Shown: one piece after another, positions 13,109-25,539 of the stretch
Numbering within the stretch: the first letter of the stretch is position 1
Layout of the letters: every line of letters begins with the position of its first letter
NCBI GenBank assembly: GCA_022749755.1
Contig: CM040453.1
Location: 13,711,368 to 13,775,367, forward strand
DNA length: 64,000 nt
Reading direction: 5' to 3'
Source: Azadirachta indica
Lineage: Eukaryota > Streptophyta > Magnoliopsida > Sapindales > Meliaceae
Notes under the pieces: generated by a model
Told to the model about the DNA's origin: nothing
Database searches by the model: none
The model's input: only the letters and a program-made list of their open reading frames with translations
Position numbers and translations under genes: made by a program

Positions 13109-15626
13109 TCAACTAGTCCACCTCCAGAAGAAATACAAGATGACGACTGTCAAAATCATCCCGACATATTTGATCCATCTATCGACACGGTTCCTCCTCT
13201 CGATGAGCCTCAATACCGAGTTAGAGAGCCCCACTGTGTTGAGAACATCCAGAGCTTTCCTTTGTGCTTTCTGAAGAAAAGATAGAAGATAATACATATA
13301 GCTCTTTGTCAACATCAGTTGTAAGAGTTGTCAATGATCGGTTGACTTTTGTAACTACGTAAATCTTTGAGCTTTCATAGAAAATCAATATGCATAAAAC
13401 TTGTGACCACGGTGTTGTCAAAACATCACAAAGAAATCATATTATAATTATCGCCAATGGTCTAGAGCTTATTTTTAACAGTTCCTTTTTCTCCATAAAA
13501 GAGTTTTCACACTTAATAAGCAAGCCGGTACTACACTTACACAACAACACACTATCTGCCCATTTTCACAGCAAAAAGCTCACAACCTACACTCCAATCA
13601 CTTATAGACCAAAACCAGAAGTTTCTACACTTTAAAGGAAACATCCAAAACTCATCCCCAGGAAGGCTGTCTTAGTGAAAAGAAGCATATAGAGGTTCTG
13701 ATACTAGAAAACGCAGCAATATCATAATAAGATAGTGCTGTTTCCAACCACAGTTTGCATTTTGTTTATAAACTAAGGAAAAAACAAATGTTCAGCAGCC
13801 TGTTGAATAATATAAGTTAACTTAACAAAAAGCCAGTTGAATTTATATGTGTGATTCATTGCAATTAAGTGACTACGTTTCTCTGAAACCATCACATCAC
13901 ACAGGTGCTGCTAACACTTAGAAGCTCTATTGCCTGGTATAAACCAATGCCGAAGATAATTGCTATGAAGACCATACATGACCTGATTTAATTATGTTAA
14001 AATAATATAACCATGACAAGAATGTAAAATTTCTCCCTCGACCTATCTTCTGTGTGAAATTTTTTTGGGCAAGTGTGTGGACGTTCATCCACACAAAGGT
14101 GCTTAGCAAGTCAATAAGAAGTTTGATTGTGAATACCTTCAGACGTTCCCTTTGTTCTGCATATTTAGCAAGAATGGCTGTTCCAGTTGCAAAAGATTCT
14201 TGCAACATCCTTGATGAATTTCGGACTGATTGCATTGCTTGTGCCTCCTCATCAAAAATTCTTAAAACATGAGCCGATTCTCCATTCTATAACATAAAAG
14301 AAACCCATCAGATTGGAAAGCTAATTCTTTTCAGGACAAGAAAGCACTAGAAAATATGTTCATAGCTTCTATCAAAAACTTGATAACATACAGCTCTTCC
14401 AAGCAATTCCGCCCTCTCTCTTGCTTCATTCATTCGTCTCTGATTTCTCAAAAAGTATTTGTCCAAACTTTCTTTCAACGAATCAGCCTCTTCTGCTATC
14501 TGTTCTACTTTTCTGCCACACAACAACAAAAAATACATTCCCTCAACATTCAAGCAACACAGTTGCAACATTGATTACAATATAGTGTAATTTCATGTAC
14601 CATCAACACCCAGTGACCTTTCTCATTATCAAAGTGAAATAAAAACACTCACAAACAATATATCAACACCAATGATCATTAAACAATACAAATTATCAGC
14701 CAGATCCTGCATCAACATGCCTTCCATCATATCCACCCTAAAGTAGTTTCACATGTCATCCAATGTTTTAAAAAGGAACCTAAACATATTTAGCTCCAAA
14801 TGCAGCCTCATCAGTGATCTCAAGTCACTACACAAAAAGCAATTTGAAGTGTTCTGCAATTTGATGTCATTCCACATAACCCAGGAATTAACCATAACAA
14901 GCTTACAGCCAAGAAACTAACAATAATGTAAAAAAAGAAAACAAAAAACTGAATCATTCCTTGGAGCCCGAAGAAAATCCATAGCGTACACATTTATATA
15001 AACTGTCAGACCAAGCCTCATACATAGCTAACACATTAGCAAAACATTTTAAGAAATCAGCAAAAGTACGTACTGATCCAACTCTAACACATTATCAATA
15101 ATTCATACATACTGACAAATTTTCCGTCGCTTAATAAATAAAGTAAGAGCAGACCACTAAGGAAGTACAAAGAATAAAAAAGAAATGTAAACAATGACTT
15201 AATGGATTGATTTCTTAGAGAAAACAAAAGAATCATGGATGTTCGGCATAGAATTCCGATATAGGGAGTTCCTAACGGTCCATGTACGTGGCGCTGTTTG
15301 ACAAGGCCACGTGGTTGGATCATAGGTGCCAAGCCAATAACACGGCGCCACGGGATAAAATCAAATGTAGAAAGCTACCTTTTCCATAGATCGCGCTGAG
15401 ACTTGGCGGCGACGGATCGCCAGAGGCGGTCCATCTCCACGCAGAGTGATTGGATCTGAGCGATGTCTTTCTTAACGGCGAAGGAGAGCTCCGGCGAATC
15501 ATAGCCTCCACTTGACGTCGAGCTCTCAAGTCTCTCCAGCTTCTCTACTCCGTCTCTCGCCCTCAACAGCCCCTTCTTCGCGCTCTGGTATATCTCCGAC
15601 AACGTCCCTCCTCCTTCAACCGCCAT
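13109..15626 (-). CDS. MEMB: Membrin, Golgi Qb-SNARE (Bos1/GS27 type)
   Basis: Qb-SNARE of the early secretory pathway, acting in ER-Golgi and intra-Golgi vesicle fusion as a partner of SYP3x, BET1-type and SEC22 SNAREs. Minus-strand exons: 15626-15379, 14512-14392, 14286-14137, 13270-13109; 681 nt, 226 aa, all phases close. The N-terminal part (about 1-120) is the helical bundle, beginning MAVEGGGTLSEIYQSAKKGL. The SNARE coiled coil covers roughly 130-200, with Gln168 in YAEQRER as the probable zero-layer residue. A single C-terminal anchor at about 207-224 (YVGMILTVVILYFFWRW) ends two residues before the stop, as expected for a tail-anchored SNARE. Length matches Arabidopsis MEMB11/12; I cannot say which paralogue it corresponds to. 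The first intron (15378-14513) is long and untypical only in size. Confidence 0.95.
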
Positions 15627-15639
15627 CGCCTCTTCTATT

Positions 15640-16225
15640 TTTATTTTCCTGATTGAACGGAGGGGGAGACTTGCTTGTTTGTTTGTTTGTTTGTTTTTTT
15701 GGTTTTTGGCTTGCTATGGTATTGGGGTTTGAATTTGTGGGTAATGGGTTTGGGTTTTTTTGAAGGTAACGGGTTTTCTTGCAAAATGGCGTGACACATC
15801 AGTGGTCCAATGGACTTTTGACACGTCATGCACGGGAGAGTGGGGCCGCCATTTTGCAAAACGTCATAGTACGATGAGACGTTCTCACTAATTAGTAATT
15901 ACCAATTATCGGTCTCCCCAATCAATCTAATAATCTGGTTTTTACTCAAATTAAATGCTTAGATAAAAGTTGGTCACTGGCGTTAGTCATATTAATTTGA
16001 GTGAGATAAGTTGTTAGAAGTTATTCTTCTTCCGATTGTATTTGTGTATTGGAATTCCGATAATTACCTCGCACAAAAAACTCAATCCCAAAAGTCTAAA
16101 TCTTTTATATCAATTATGAAAGGCAACTGTTGTTCAGACCATCTGAAGCCTAATAAAATTTCATTAGGAGGTTTTAAACCATTTCTTTATTTACTTTGAA
16201 ATAGATTAACAGATTTGAGGTCCCT
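15640..16225. other. Membrin promoter and intergenic spacer
   Basis: About 0.9 kb separates the membrin start from the RRP6-like stop, including the hairpin listed separately. A GTTT repeat near 15,675-15,696 falls in the leader or promoter. A small GC-richer patch at 15,785-15,860 holds GACACGTCA. No coding frame is credible. Confidence 0.5.
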
Positions 16226-16303
16226 CTTGATGAGCATTGGCTCCTTCAGACCCGTGTTTCTCTTCAATTACTGAAACACGGAAAGAGGAGCTAATGTTCC
16301 AAG
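16226..16303. other. Long imperfect hairpin, 78 nt (possible small-RNA precursor)
   Basis: The stretch 16226-16303 folds back on itself. CTTG (16226-16229) pairs with CAAG (16300-16303). GAGCATTGGCTCCT (16232-16245) pairs over 14 positions with AGGAGCTAATGTTC (16286-16299), if G-U pairs are allowed. CCGTGTTTC (16252-16260) pairs perfectly with GAAACACGG (16273-16281) around a 12-nt loop. It lies about 220 nt past the RRP6-like stop codon, so it may sit in that 3' UTR or be its own transcript. I do not recognise a known mature miRNA in either arm. Confidence 0.45.
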
Positions 16304-16520
16304 CAAAGATTATCAAGTTTACTTCATCCAGCAGGGCCTCGATCTGTGGTTATGCGTGTTCTATATGACATTGACACATAACAACTATTAATATTTCAAT
16401 AGTTTAATTTCCATTTAGATCTCTTGCATTCCTTTTCCATTTTCGACAATATGATTCCAAAATCCAAAATTCATTTCATTTCTGCTATACAAAGCAGAGA
16501 GTGACTGCTACCGGAGACAC

Positions 16521-17375
16521 TCAGCCAAACGTGGCACTTCGATTCCCAGTTGCAGGAAAAGCAAAACGCCGTCTGCCTTGTGATAGTTCTCTTGTTCCAT
16601 CATCCTTTTGGGCTTGATCCACAGCTGAAACTTTTTTCTTTTCCCCAGAGTTCAGTGGTTTCTTTTTGTTTTCATCAACTCCGGCAGACTCTTCTACTGC
16701 ATCTAGCCCAAACTTAATCTGTTTACTTGCTGCTTCAAAGTCAAACGGCTTAAGCTGCAAAAGGCCACTAGGTTCTTTGGATTTCTCAAGCTTTCCAGGT
16801 TTTTTGGTGGCGTGGAAGCACTGCTGGAAACTAGTAGACAAATCAGAGAGAGACATAGTCTCGTCTTGTTTATCCATTTCCACATCAGACCCTACTGATG
16901 CTGGATTGTCCTCACCAGCCACATTTTTGGTTTCCAATTTACCATGAGCGGGTTCCTCCTCTTCATTTGTGTTGTCTTCCAACAGGATAATATCTTCTGT
17001 ATCAGACCTGGCAGATGGAATGGCAGGAGGTTCCTTGGATTGAGGAACTTCTAAGAGTCTGCCGGACTCTTCCACAATTGATTTTGTTTGTTCAGATTTA
17101 TCTGACTCGAACTCAATCGCATCAACTGGTTGCAGCTGTTCATCCCTTGTAAAAGTCGAGTGGAAAGGAAGGTTGACTGACGATCTAATCTGCTCTAACT
17201 TCATCTCATCCTTGTCCTAAATATGATAAACAGATAATCAAAAGCAGAGTAAGACGGAAGTTAGCCAATTATAAAATGCAGCTATAATGCATGAATCCAG
17301 ATGATAGCAAGAGAGAATCATGAAATGAAGATTCAAAACAAAATCTATTCTTCTTTCCCTGCCTTCTTCCCAACA

Positions 17376-17421
<46 letters not shown>

Positions 17422-20400
17422 GCAAGCCTAAAACATACTCAATATGCTGCAGGACGAAAAAATCGCGCAGATGATTAACTCACCTTTTTTTCACCGTTGA
17501 ACTTTCTCTTTGGCTTACCCAGCAAAGCCCCAAAGCCACTGCTAGGTTTCTTTAGAGCCTGAACAGTTGCTCCAGTAACCTATAGAGAAATAGAAATTTT
17601 ATGCTATGGCTCTTGAATACAAGGAAACAGCATCCACATAAAGGTATCAAAGTTTACAACCTTTCCTGAAGATGACATGCAAGCATTCATGTCTCCACTT
17701 AGACCAGAGATGGGAAGCTCTGAAGTATGACTTCCAGATTCTTTAGTTTCTTCGACAATTGCTCCTCCAGAAGGCTCAAAAGATCCTGGTTTGTTTTTGT
17801 CAACTTCTGCAACACTGCTTCCAAACTTAAAAGACTCTTGTGGCATCTTAGTACCAACTAATGCATTAGCACCGTCAACACCTCTTCCAACATTTGCAAT
17901 TTTTGAGTCTGGCGAAGTGTCAGGAAATAATACTTCAGATTCATCATTAACTGCTAAAGTTTCTTCTGATGCCTACACAATGAGGGAAAAAAAAAATAGT
18001 TAAAACATAAACATAGCAATGACAGCTTTTTTAAAAGCAATGAGATGGAAAACTGAAGCTCATCCACTCTATCTCAGACAACCTACTGCAAACACCAATT
18101 CAATACAAAGGCTATGTAATCAATAACGGTTACTGCTAAAAACCATAAAACTCATACAAATACCTTTTCAACTGCAAAATCCTTTCTCCATGAGTCAATC
18201 AGATTCCACAGCTTAACAATTTTAGTGTTAACAGAGCTTGCTCATTATCACTAGAAATTATTACTACAGCTTGCATATTATTTCTTAACATCAAGCTCAT
18301 TACTACACAATGACTCTCTGACGGGTGGATCAATTTCTTTTGCAGAAAGCAACCAGCTGAAAAAATTATATGAACCCAAAACAAAAATTAGCAGTTCATT
18401 GAAGTACAACTTGAATTTTTGCACCATTTTATGCTGGTTTATAAGTTGGCTGGTCTAATGCGAACCAGATTCATGAGAAAGAAAGGGACTGTCTGTGCAC
18501 AATCCATTTAAGCAGATTTATAAGATTCACAGAAAACACTCTCTTCCAGATTATTGAAATAATAAGATCATCAAGAACGTGGATGAGATCTCACCACTTC
18601 CACACGGCCCTCTTTCAATTGTTGAGCAAAGGCTTCATAATCAGCAGCATTGTTCATTGAATGCCTAATGATGCTAACTACCGAACTAAGGTTGCGCTCA
18701 ATATATGGGTGCTTTGATTTCAACAATCGACGTAACTTGTTAGCAGTAGAGGGCATCTGTTTGGCTTTTACAACAAAAGAGAAAGGTGATTAACGCAAAA
18801 CTAACCAAATGGATGCTATATGTATATAGAAGATATAAATAAAAGCAATTCAGACAGGTTTCTACCGATTTCAATCAGGGTTTTGTTTGGCAATACATAA
18901 CCAGTACTTTCATCCTCTGCACGGGCAACAATATCTCGCCATTGACAAAGACCCTGCCAGCCGTTAAAGTAGGACTAATAAGGAAAGAATTATACAGACC
19001 CTACAAGCAATTTACAATGATGTGACCACTACTTAAGTCTACCCTACTATCATCCATTCAGTCTTATATTTGAAAGTAAACTCCTTAACACAACTCTATA
19101 TAAGTGAAAATTGTTTGCATTTCAGGTTCTTCTATATTAAAACTTCAGGCTGGTCCACTTCAAAAGATGCAATCACTAAAAGAGGGTCTACATATTTCCA
19201 AGAAAAATTAACCAAAAAAAAGAAAGGATGGCAATAACTTACCGCAACAACTGCAAGCTGCTGTGCATTGAGACCAGCCCCCTGCAGCCTATATCAACAT
19301 AGGGAAATAAGTGCCACTGGTTAATTTGTGTCCAGTCATACAAAAACGAAGGCCAAAAGAAAACTAAATTTAACAAGACAAGTAATGCTAGTTACAGAAA
19401 AATGAAGACAATCAAAAACAATATGAGAGAAGATGTTAAACAAGTCAGGCGGTAATGAAAACTTGAACTGAACAATGGACAAACCCGTAGATATAGAGAT
19501 ATGAATTTTCTGTCAGAAGCTCTTTCTCATAAAGCTGCATGCATATATCATAGCTGCGTTTGTAGACCTGTTCGCAACAAAAAGTTTGCTCAATACGGTA
19601 AAATTAATAATAACCAAAAATGGAGATCAAGAAACATAAATGCCAGCAGACTGATACTTCAGCATAATTTTACTTGGAAGGGAATGAAATCTAAAGTTAA
19701 CAATTTCTTTGGTCCTAATCCAACAGAAAGGCATGCCAGAGAACATGGTTTTGGATTTAGACATCCTTTCTGTCAATTATCTCGCATAAAATGCCAAAAA
19801 CATCAAGATATTTATTGCACATCAAATGATAGTTGAAACCAGAGATGTGTTGTCAACATAGCAGTATACCAATCTCTTATAATTTTGGAGTTACATTCCA
19901 ATCTCTATACACAATGATTCATAATGCACAGCACAGAGACAAAAGAAATAACACTTAATAAGAGGCTTCTATATCATCATGAAGACGCATAAACAAAACA
20001 GCACCAACAGTGCAAAACTCATACCTCTATCAATGAAGCATCAGAATTTTCAGACTCCTTAGGCATCAAGGACAATTTGGTTTTCATTATATCATATATA
20101 TACAACAAATAGTGTGTATCTTCTCTGGCATATCTGTCATCACACAAGTAGAATTAGTTGGACGGTGTACCACTAAACAATTCTCAACACTAGGCAAAAA
20201 TTCTAACAAAGAAATTCACAATGAATACACATTTTGACTAAGTAGGAAACATAACCAGCACAGAGATACACAGCCAGAGAAAATTTTGAAATCCTCGAAA
20301 GGATAAATCAAAAGACTGTCTAGCAGCGGTAATGCAAAACCGTCATAAAATATGTTTGTTTTACATGTGTGCTTGATAGTCTATCCATTTCTGTCAGAAG

Positions 20401-23400
20401 AATTTAAACTTATGAACGATTCAGTTATTAATCCCAGGCCCCTAGATTTCATTCATGCATAGAAGTTTGAAAATATAAGGAAAAGGGGAAAGAGAAAAAG
20501 TGAATGAGATTTTTGCACTCAGTATTCATGTAGAATTAAAAAGCATCCTCTTCACTTATTCCTCCTACAGATTTGCATTTCTGATTATAATGACACGTGA
20601 TGAACCATCAATTAATTGATTAATATGAGTTAAATTTTGAAGATAAGTAAAACTTCAAACACATGGGCTAATGACATACTGCGTAAAGAAAGCTTCAAAG
20701 AAACTCCTACATACAGGATCTGTACTTCATTGCTGTGGTTTGGACTCTATGTAGATAAAAGTACTGCAACAGAGCCATACTCTTCAGTACTTTCTCTAAC
20801 AAACCACACAAATCTATCAATACTAATCAATAATCTATCTGACAGATCAATAAAACTATAGCAGGCAAAACTTTGAAGAGGACCACTCAAACTATGCATT
20901 TATAACTCAAACTTCTAACTTTCTGCGATATTCTTGTTTGTTACTGCAGCTTCAAAATGTGAATCAACTAAATCCTTTATTTTGATCAAAGTGATCAAAG
21001 GATATAGGAATATATTACAGGCAACCTAATTGTTAGATTTCCCAGAAAAGGGCCAAAATGAACAAAATGCAGACCAAACTAATTACAAACCATTCTTCAC
21101 TTCAACCTGCAATAACCAAATACTGTTGTCAGCCTTTCTTTTCCTTGGCTGTCCCAAAATTTTTCCTTTTTCAAGAGTCAATGCTCATTCATTATTAGTT
21201 TCCACCAAAGAAATTGCCACAATACAAATCCTAAGTGAATCGCAGAGTATTATCTTTACAAAAAAGTGACAGAGATGAAAACTCAATATTTAATTCATAT
21301 ATTAGATGAATGTCTTTAATATTATATTATGTTAAATGAAACTCTGTGCTTTTCTTAGAGAATACAAGAATTTTAAAACAGAAGTAACTCCAAAAAAAAT
21401 ATAAAATACAGTAATGATTCCTTCTTCTAACTAGAGATTGCAGTCCATTCTCATACCAAACAGATCATACAAACTTTACATTCAGAACTCCTTTTTAGAG
21501 AAGCAGGAAGTTAGGAAAAAGACAAAAAGGGAACCAAGTGTACCTAAGCATCTCATCAGGAAGAGGACGCAATCTCCAATCAGCATTCTGGTACCTGCAA
21601 TGAGTTGACAGATCAGCAATTGAGAAAATGAAAAAACAATTTTAAGTAAAAAATTGTCTTTTTGTTTTGTTGGTAAGAAACCATAGGGAGAATCAGATAA
21701 AGTAAAATTATATAAGGACCCACTCTTTATTGGCAGTAACTCCACAATAGTGATGCAGAAGATACTCCAAACTATTTCTCTCCAATTTCAAAACTCTTGA
21801 GGCCTTAGGATAAGACAAAAAAAAAATTCGCCATCACTTGAAATGCGGACCAAAATAAATATCACAGTAATATTTACAACAAACCAGGCCCAAGTGTAAG
21901 ACAAAAAAAATTTCCAAGATCACTTGAAATGTGAACCAAAATAAATATCACAGTAATATTTACAACAAACCCAGAATAACCGTCACTTGAAATGCAAACC
22001 AAAATAAATATCATAGTAGTATTTACAACAAACCAAGAAGTGTTTCAGCGAAGTAAAAATGAAAATGTTGGGAACATCCCAAGGCAAATTATCAAATGGG
22101 GGGAAATTCCACATCCACATTAGAATAAACTGATACATAGTTCACATGACAAACTAATTTAACCAAATTACGCAAGAAATGACATGCATCCAACAGGAGT
22201 CAAAATAATAAACAATCCTGTTGGAAGCCAAACCTTGACTCAAATGGATAAGATAAATTAAAAAATCGAAAATACAGAATAAAATAAAAAACTCAATTTA
22301 ACTAATTTAGTAGTATAAATGCTTGTGCTCAAGGATTGCAAATTAGACCATTTGGTGTTATCTTACATACAAATTCATATACCAAAAATAACACGAAAAC
22401 CTTAAATTTAACCAGTGTACAAAAGAGGACACAAGATTTAAAAATAAATTCAAAAATTTCAAAGTAGGGGTTTAAAACCTGTCCCGTGTCAAACATATTG
22501 CACAGATATATGCCAAAATCCCGCTGAAGCCACACAATATCCCGATCTGCTCCATGCATGACCTAATTAAAGTAAATATTAATATTAAAATAAGTAGATT
22601 TATCATAAAGACACACGAGAAGCATGTTGAAGTGGCCAACCTTTTTCTTGGTAGGGTCTTTAAAAACTTCCCTAAGATATGGGCCAACATGAATTCGAAG
22701 CTTTAATGTATCTACCACAAAGTCCTCGGTTCTTGTAGAAATTTGCATCAGGCAAGTCAATCCTTGGAAAGATCGATATTGATTATGCTCTAAGTCGACC
22801 TAAAGAACAATTACAACAAATTTACAATATTATGGCCTGCAAAGGAATGCCATATAAGATGAATAAGAGAGCAGCACAGGCTTAAAATTCCATGCTTGGG
22901 AAAAGAAATAGAGTCAAGAGGGCACTCCCCATTAAAGATAGCATGTAATCTTAAACATGCAAATCTAGTGTCATGATGAAACAGAAAGTTTGTTAACCAC
23001 TTAAGTTGAAAGGAAAATTTTACAAGGGCATTTCTTTCCAGATGATGTTTCTAATTTTAACATGCTTGACCTTACCCTCTAAACAGAGAACAAGATGCCA
23101 TAACCATTGGCTAACAAAACTCATCTTGTGCCGAGGACACAGTGCCTTCTATTACACCCTTATCTTCTAAAAATATAATTGTTGTTTATATTGAAATGCA
23201 CTATCAGAAATTAAAAATCAAAAGGCTGCAAAGAAGACTATTGAATAATGAAGAACATAAATTACAGTAGTCAAACTTTACCGCAAACTCATTTACACCC
23301 TTCAATTTAGCAGCTAACTCCTTTAAATCTTTAACTTCTTCCACAAGCTTGAATGGTGTCTGCTCTATTGAAGGGGGTTTCACAGGCTCAGCATCCTCCG

Positions 23401-25386
23401 TATCTTTATCGACAAAATCTAAAACAGAGTGGTTCTCCTATAAAAATGAAGCAACAACATTAACCTAAACCTTTTTGGTATATTTTGGCAAGCATGAACC
23501 AAAATTACATGAATAGATAATAAGAATACTATTTGAATGTTCTATGGTTTAGCAAGAAACACAAACAGATAATAACAAATCCATGTTTAAGTCAGGTTTA
23601 GTAAGAAAACATATATGAATATTTTATGGTTCAGTAAGACAAAAAAATAAGCATTAACATCCACAACAAACCAGCAAAAAAAAAATGAAAGAAAGAATCG
23701 ATCACTAACAGTTCCTCAGAAAGGCACTATCCCAGAATAGATCTATCACAAAAATTGATATTTTAGCACATCACACCATATCTTCATGCAGAGAGGTAAA
23801 GAAAAGAGATATAAGCATATCACTCCATCTCTGAAAGATATCAGGTTTAGTCCCAGGAGCATCATAGGCATAAACTTCTCTTGTATCTAATTTTATGAGA
23901 ATTAGATTAGATAAGTGAGCATCTAGATAAAATATTTCAGAAACATCTGGTAATATCCAAGAAATATCATCAACAATCTTTTCAATAATATCTGGCTCCA
24001 TCATAGAAAAAAAATATATCAATAAAACTGATCCTCTTTTCATCACGCTTTAATTGAAAAAGAAAAAGAAATTAAGAGGAAGAGAAATATCATCATTAAT
24101 CACAAATCACAACTAGCTGCATCTTTGTCAAAATATTATCATCGTTCCTTGCATCTTGCTGATCAATATAACCCATAATAAAACTGGAAACTATTGTGTT
24201 CTCCATTAAAGAACAAAATTCTTTCTGGTGTTGCATCAAAAAGAAGATAAATTTGATCAACAACATAGCAAAATTAAAAACTACAGTGTTCTCCATAGAA
24301 AGCAAAATTCTTGTAAATGTTGCATCAAAGTGAAGATAATTTTTATATAATGCCACCTTCATTCTCGTCATGTTAGTGTCAAATAAACAGTACGAATGAA
24401 GGAAAACTGGTCGATTACAATTTTCTCTTTTCAACTAAAAGAAGAATTTCACAGTGTAAGCTTCCTCTTTTATAACTAAGAACTAAAACTTAAACGAAGC
24501 ATTTCTTCCCAGAGAAAAGTAAGAAAAGAACCACTGAATCTAAAATAAACAAAGGCAACAATTACCTGACTGTCACCAAAACGACAAGCTAAACACACAA
24601 ATTTGACAAACCACAACAAATCAAATTCAGCGAGTCATTCTAAAGTATCCAAAATTGTCCGCCAAGAATCATCAGGAGGTATTATAAGAACTTCTTTCAA
24701 GAAAACCAGAACAGATGAAATAAGAAACTTACCAGTGGATGAATAAACCGCTGTCCATCCTCGCTCCTCTGCAGCCAAACATGCTCAAACGGCTGGTTCA
24801 CATTGTTCACGAATATGTTGTACTCTTCTTGAGGTCTCTTTATTGTCGGTATATGAAAAGGAACCTTCCTTTTCTCTTTCTTTTCCTTCACTTTAACGTT
24901 CACAGTGTCACCGCGTGATTTTCTCAAACCCACTGAGTCAGCACCACCACCTGCAGACTCGCCCTTCTTTTTGTTCTTCCCATAAACCACCTGAAACCCA
25001 CCGTCATTTCTGCCTTCTTCTCCGTCTTCGCCTCTTTTTTTGTTGAATTCGTCCATCGATACATCCATACGCTCGAAAACCTCGTCGTTTACATCAACAA
25101 GCCAATCGTACGCATCCGTGATGTCTGCTGCATCAGGGAATGCAATGGGTTGGTTAAATATCTGCGATGAACCGATGGATTGGAGCAGGGATTCTGACTG
25201 GGTCGCAATTTCTTGGATCGGGCGATTGAAATCTTGAAAATTGTGGAAGAAATGAAAGTCTTGGCTAGAAGGGATGCTCCTTGAAGAAGAAGAAAGATTT
25301 GAGAGGGAAGAAGAGAGCGGCCCCGTTAAGTTTTGCAATGACTGGGCCGCTTTCTGAGCTGGCGATGGGTCGTCTTGCTCGCTCAT
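16521..25386 (-). CDS. RRP6L2: RRP6-like 3'-5' exoribonuclease (exosome, EXOSC10 homologue)
   Basis: Nuclear exosome-associated exonuclease for rRNA maturation by-products and other nuclear RNAs. Minus-strand exons: 25386-24733, 23437-23282, 22799-22641, 22562-22479, 21803-21724, 21594-21544, 20133-20025, 19567-19485, 19288-19243, 18953-18866, 18764-18595, 17972-17661, 17579-17484, 17216-16521. Every junction is GT-AG, phases close, 927 aa. Domains: PMC2NT-like N-terminus (about 20-215); DEDDy exonuclease with Asp272 and Glu274 (VDLEH), Asp331 ([11 protein letters not shown]), and Tyr396 and Asp400 ([14 protein letters not shown]), so the catalytic set is intact; HRDC domain at about 450-560; then a long acidic and Lys-rich tail ending [18 protein letters not shown]. 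Length and tail fit the plant RRP6L1/RRP6L2 type; RRP6L2 (nucleolar) is preferred but not proven. A telo-box lies in the leader/promoter. The introns carry several small tandem repeats. Confidence 0.94.
17383..17416. repeat. (CA)17 microsatellite in last intron of RRP6-like gene
   Basis: Seventeen CA units, preceded by a short CG-rich start. It lies in the intron between coding exons 13 and 14 and reads as a GT repeat in the transcript. Confidence 0.95.
21834..22034. repeat. Three-copy tandem repeat in intron 4 of RRP6-like gene
   Basis: A core of about 52 bases beginning TCACTTGAAATG and ending TTTACAACAAACC occurs at about 21834-21886, 21920-21971 and 21983-22034, with few mismatches. Spacing is about 86 then 63 bases, because the first two copies carry an extra segment with an A-run. 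Coding exon 5 lies immediately beyond the first copy. Confidence 0.85.
24196..24345. repeat. Degenerate tandem duplication in intron 1 of RRP6-like gene
   Basis: Two diverged copies with a period near 90 share GTGTTCTCCAT, CAAAATTCTT and TGTTGCATCAAA blocks, starting near 24196 and 24286. They read as coding by chance on the minus strand but lie between splice sites of exons 1 and 2. Confidence 0.6.
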
Positions 25387-25441
25387 GGTGGCAAGCGATA
25401 AGGTTTAAGGTGACGGTGACAGGTGGGATTAGGGGTTTTGG

Positions 25442-25531
25442 TTTAGGGTTTTAGGGCTTTCCTTCTTCTCCTTCTTCTTTGGTGAAAGGTACAGGAAATG
25501 AAATCTGCTCTGTCACATTTCAGTATGGGCT
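25442..25531 (-). promoter_or_regulatory. Telo-box and site II motif of the RRP6-like gene
   Basis: On the minus strand AAACCCTAAA lies at 25451-25442, inside a C-rich leader about 56-65 bases upstream of the start codon. A TGGGCT (site II core) is on the plus strand at 25526-25531. In plants this pair is typical of ribosome-biogenesis and translation genes, which fits an rRNA-processing exonuclease. Function is inferred from motif and context. Confidence 0.55.
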
Positions 25532-25539
25532 TAAAGGTT

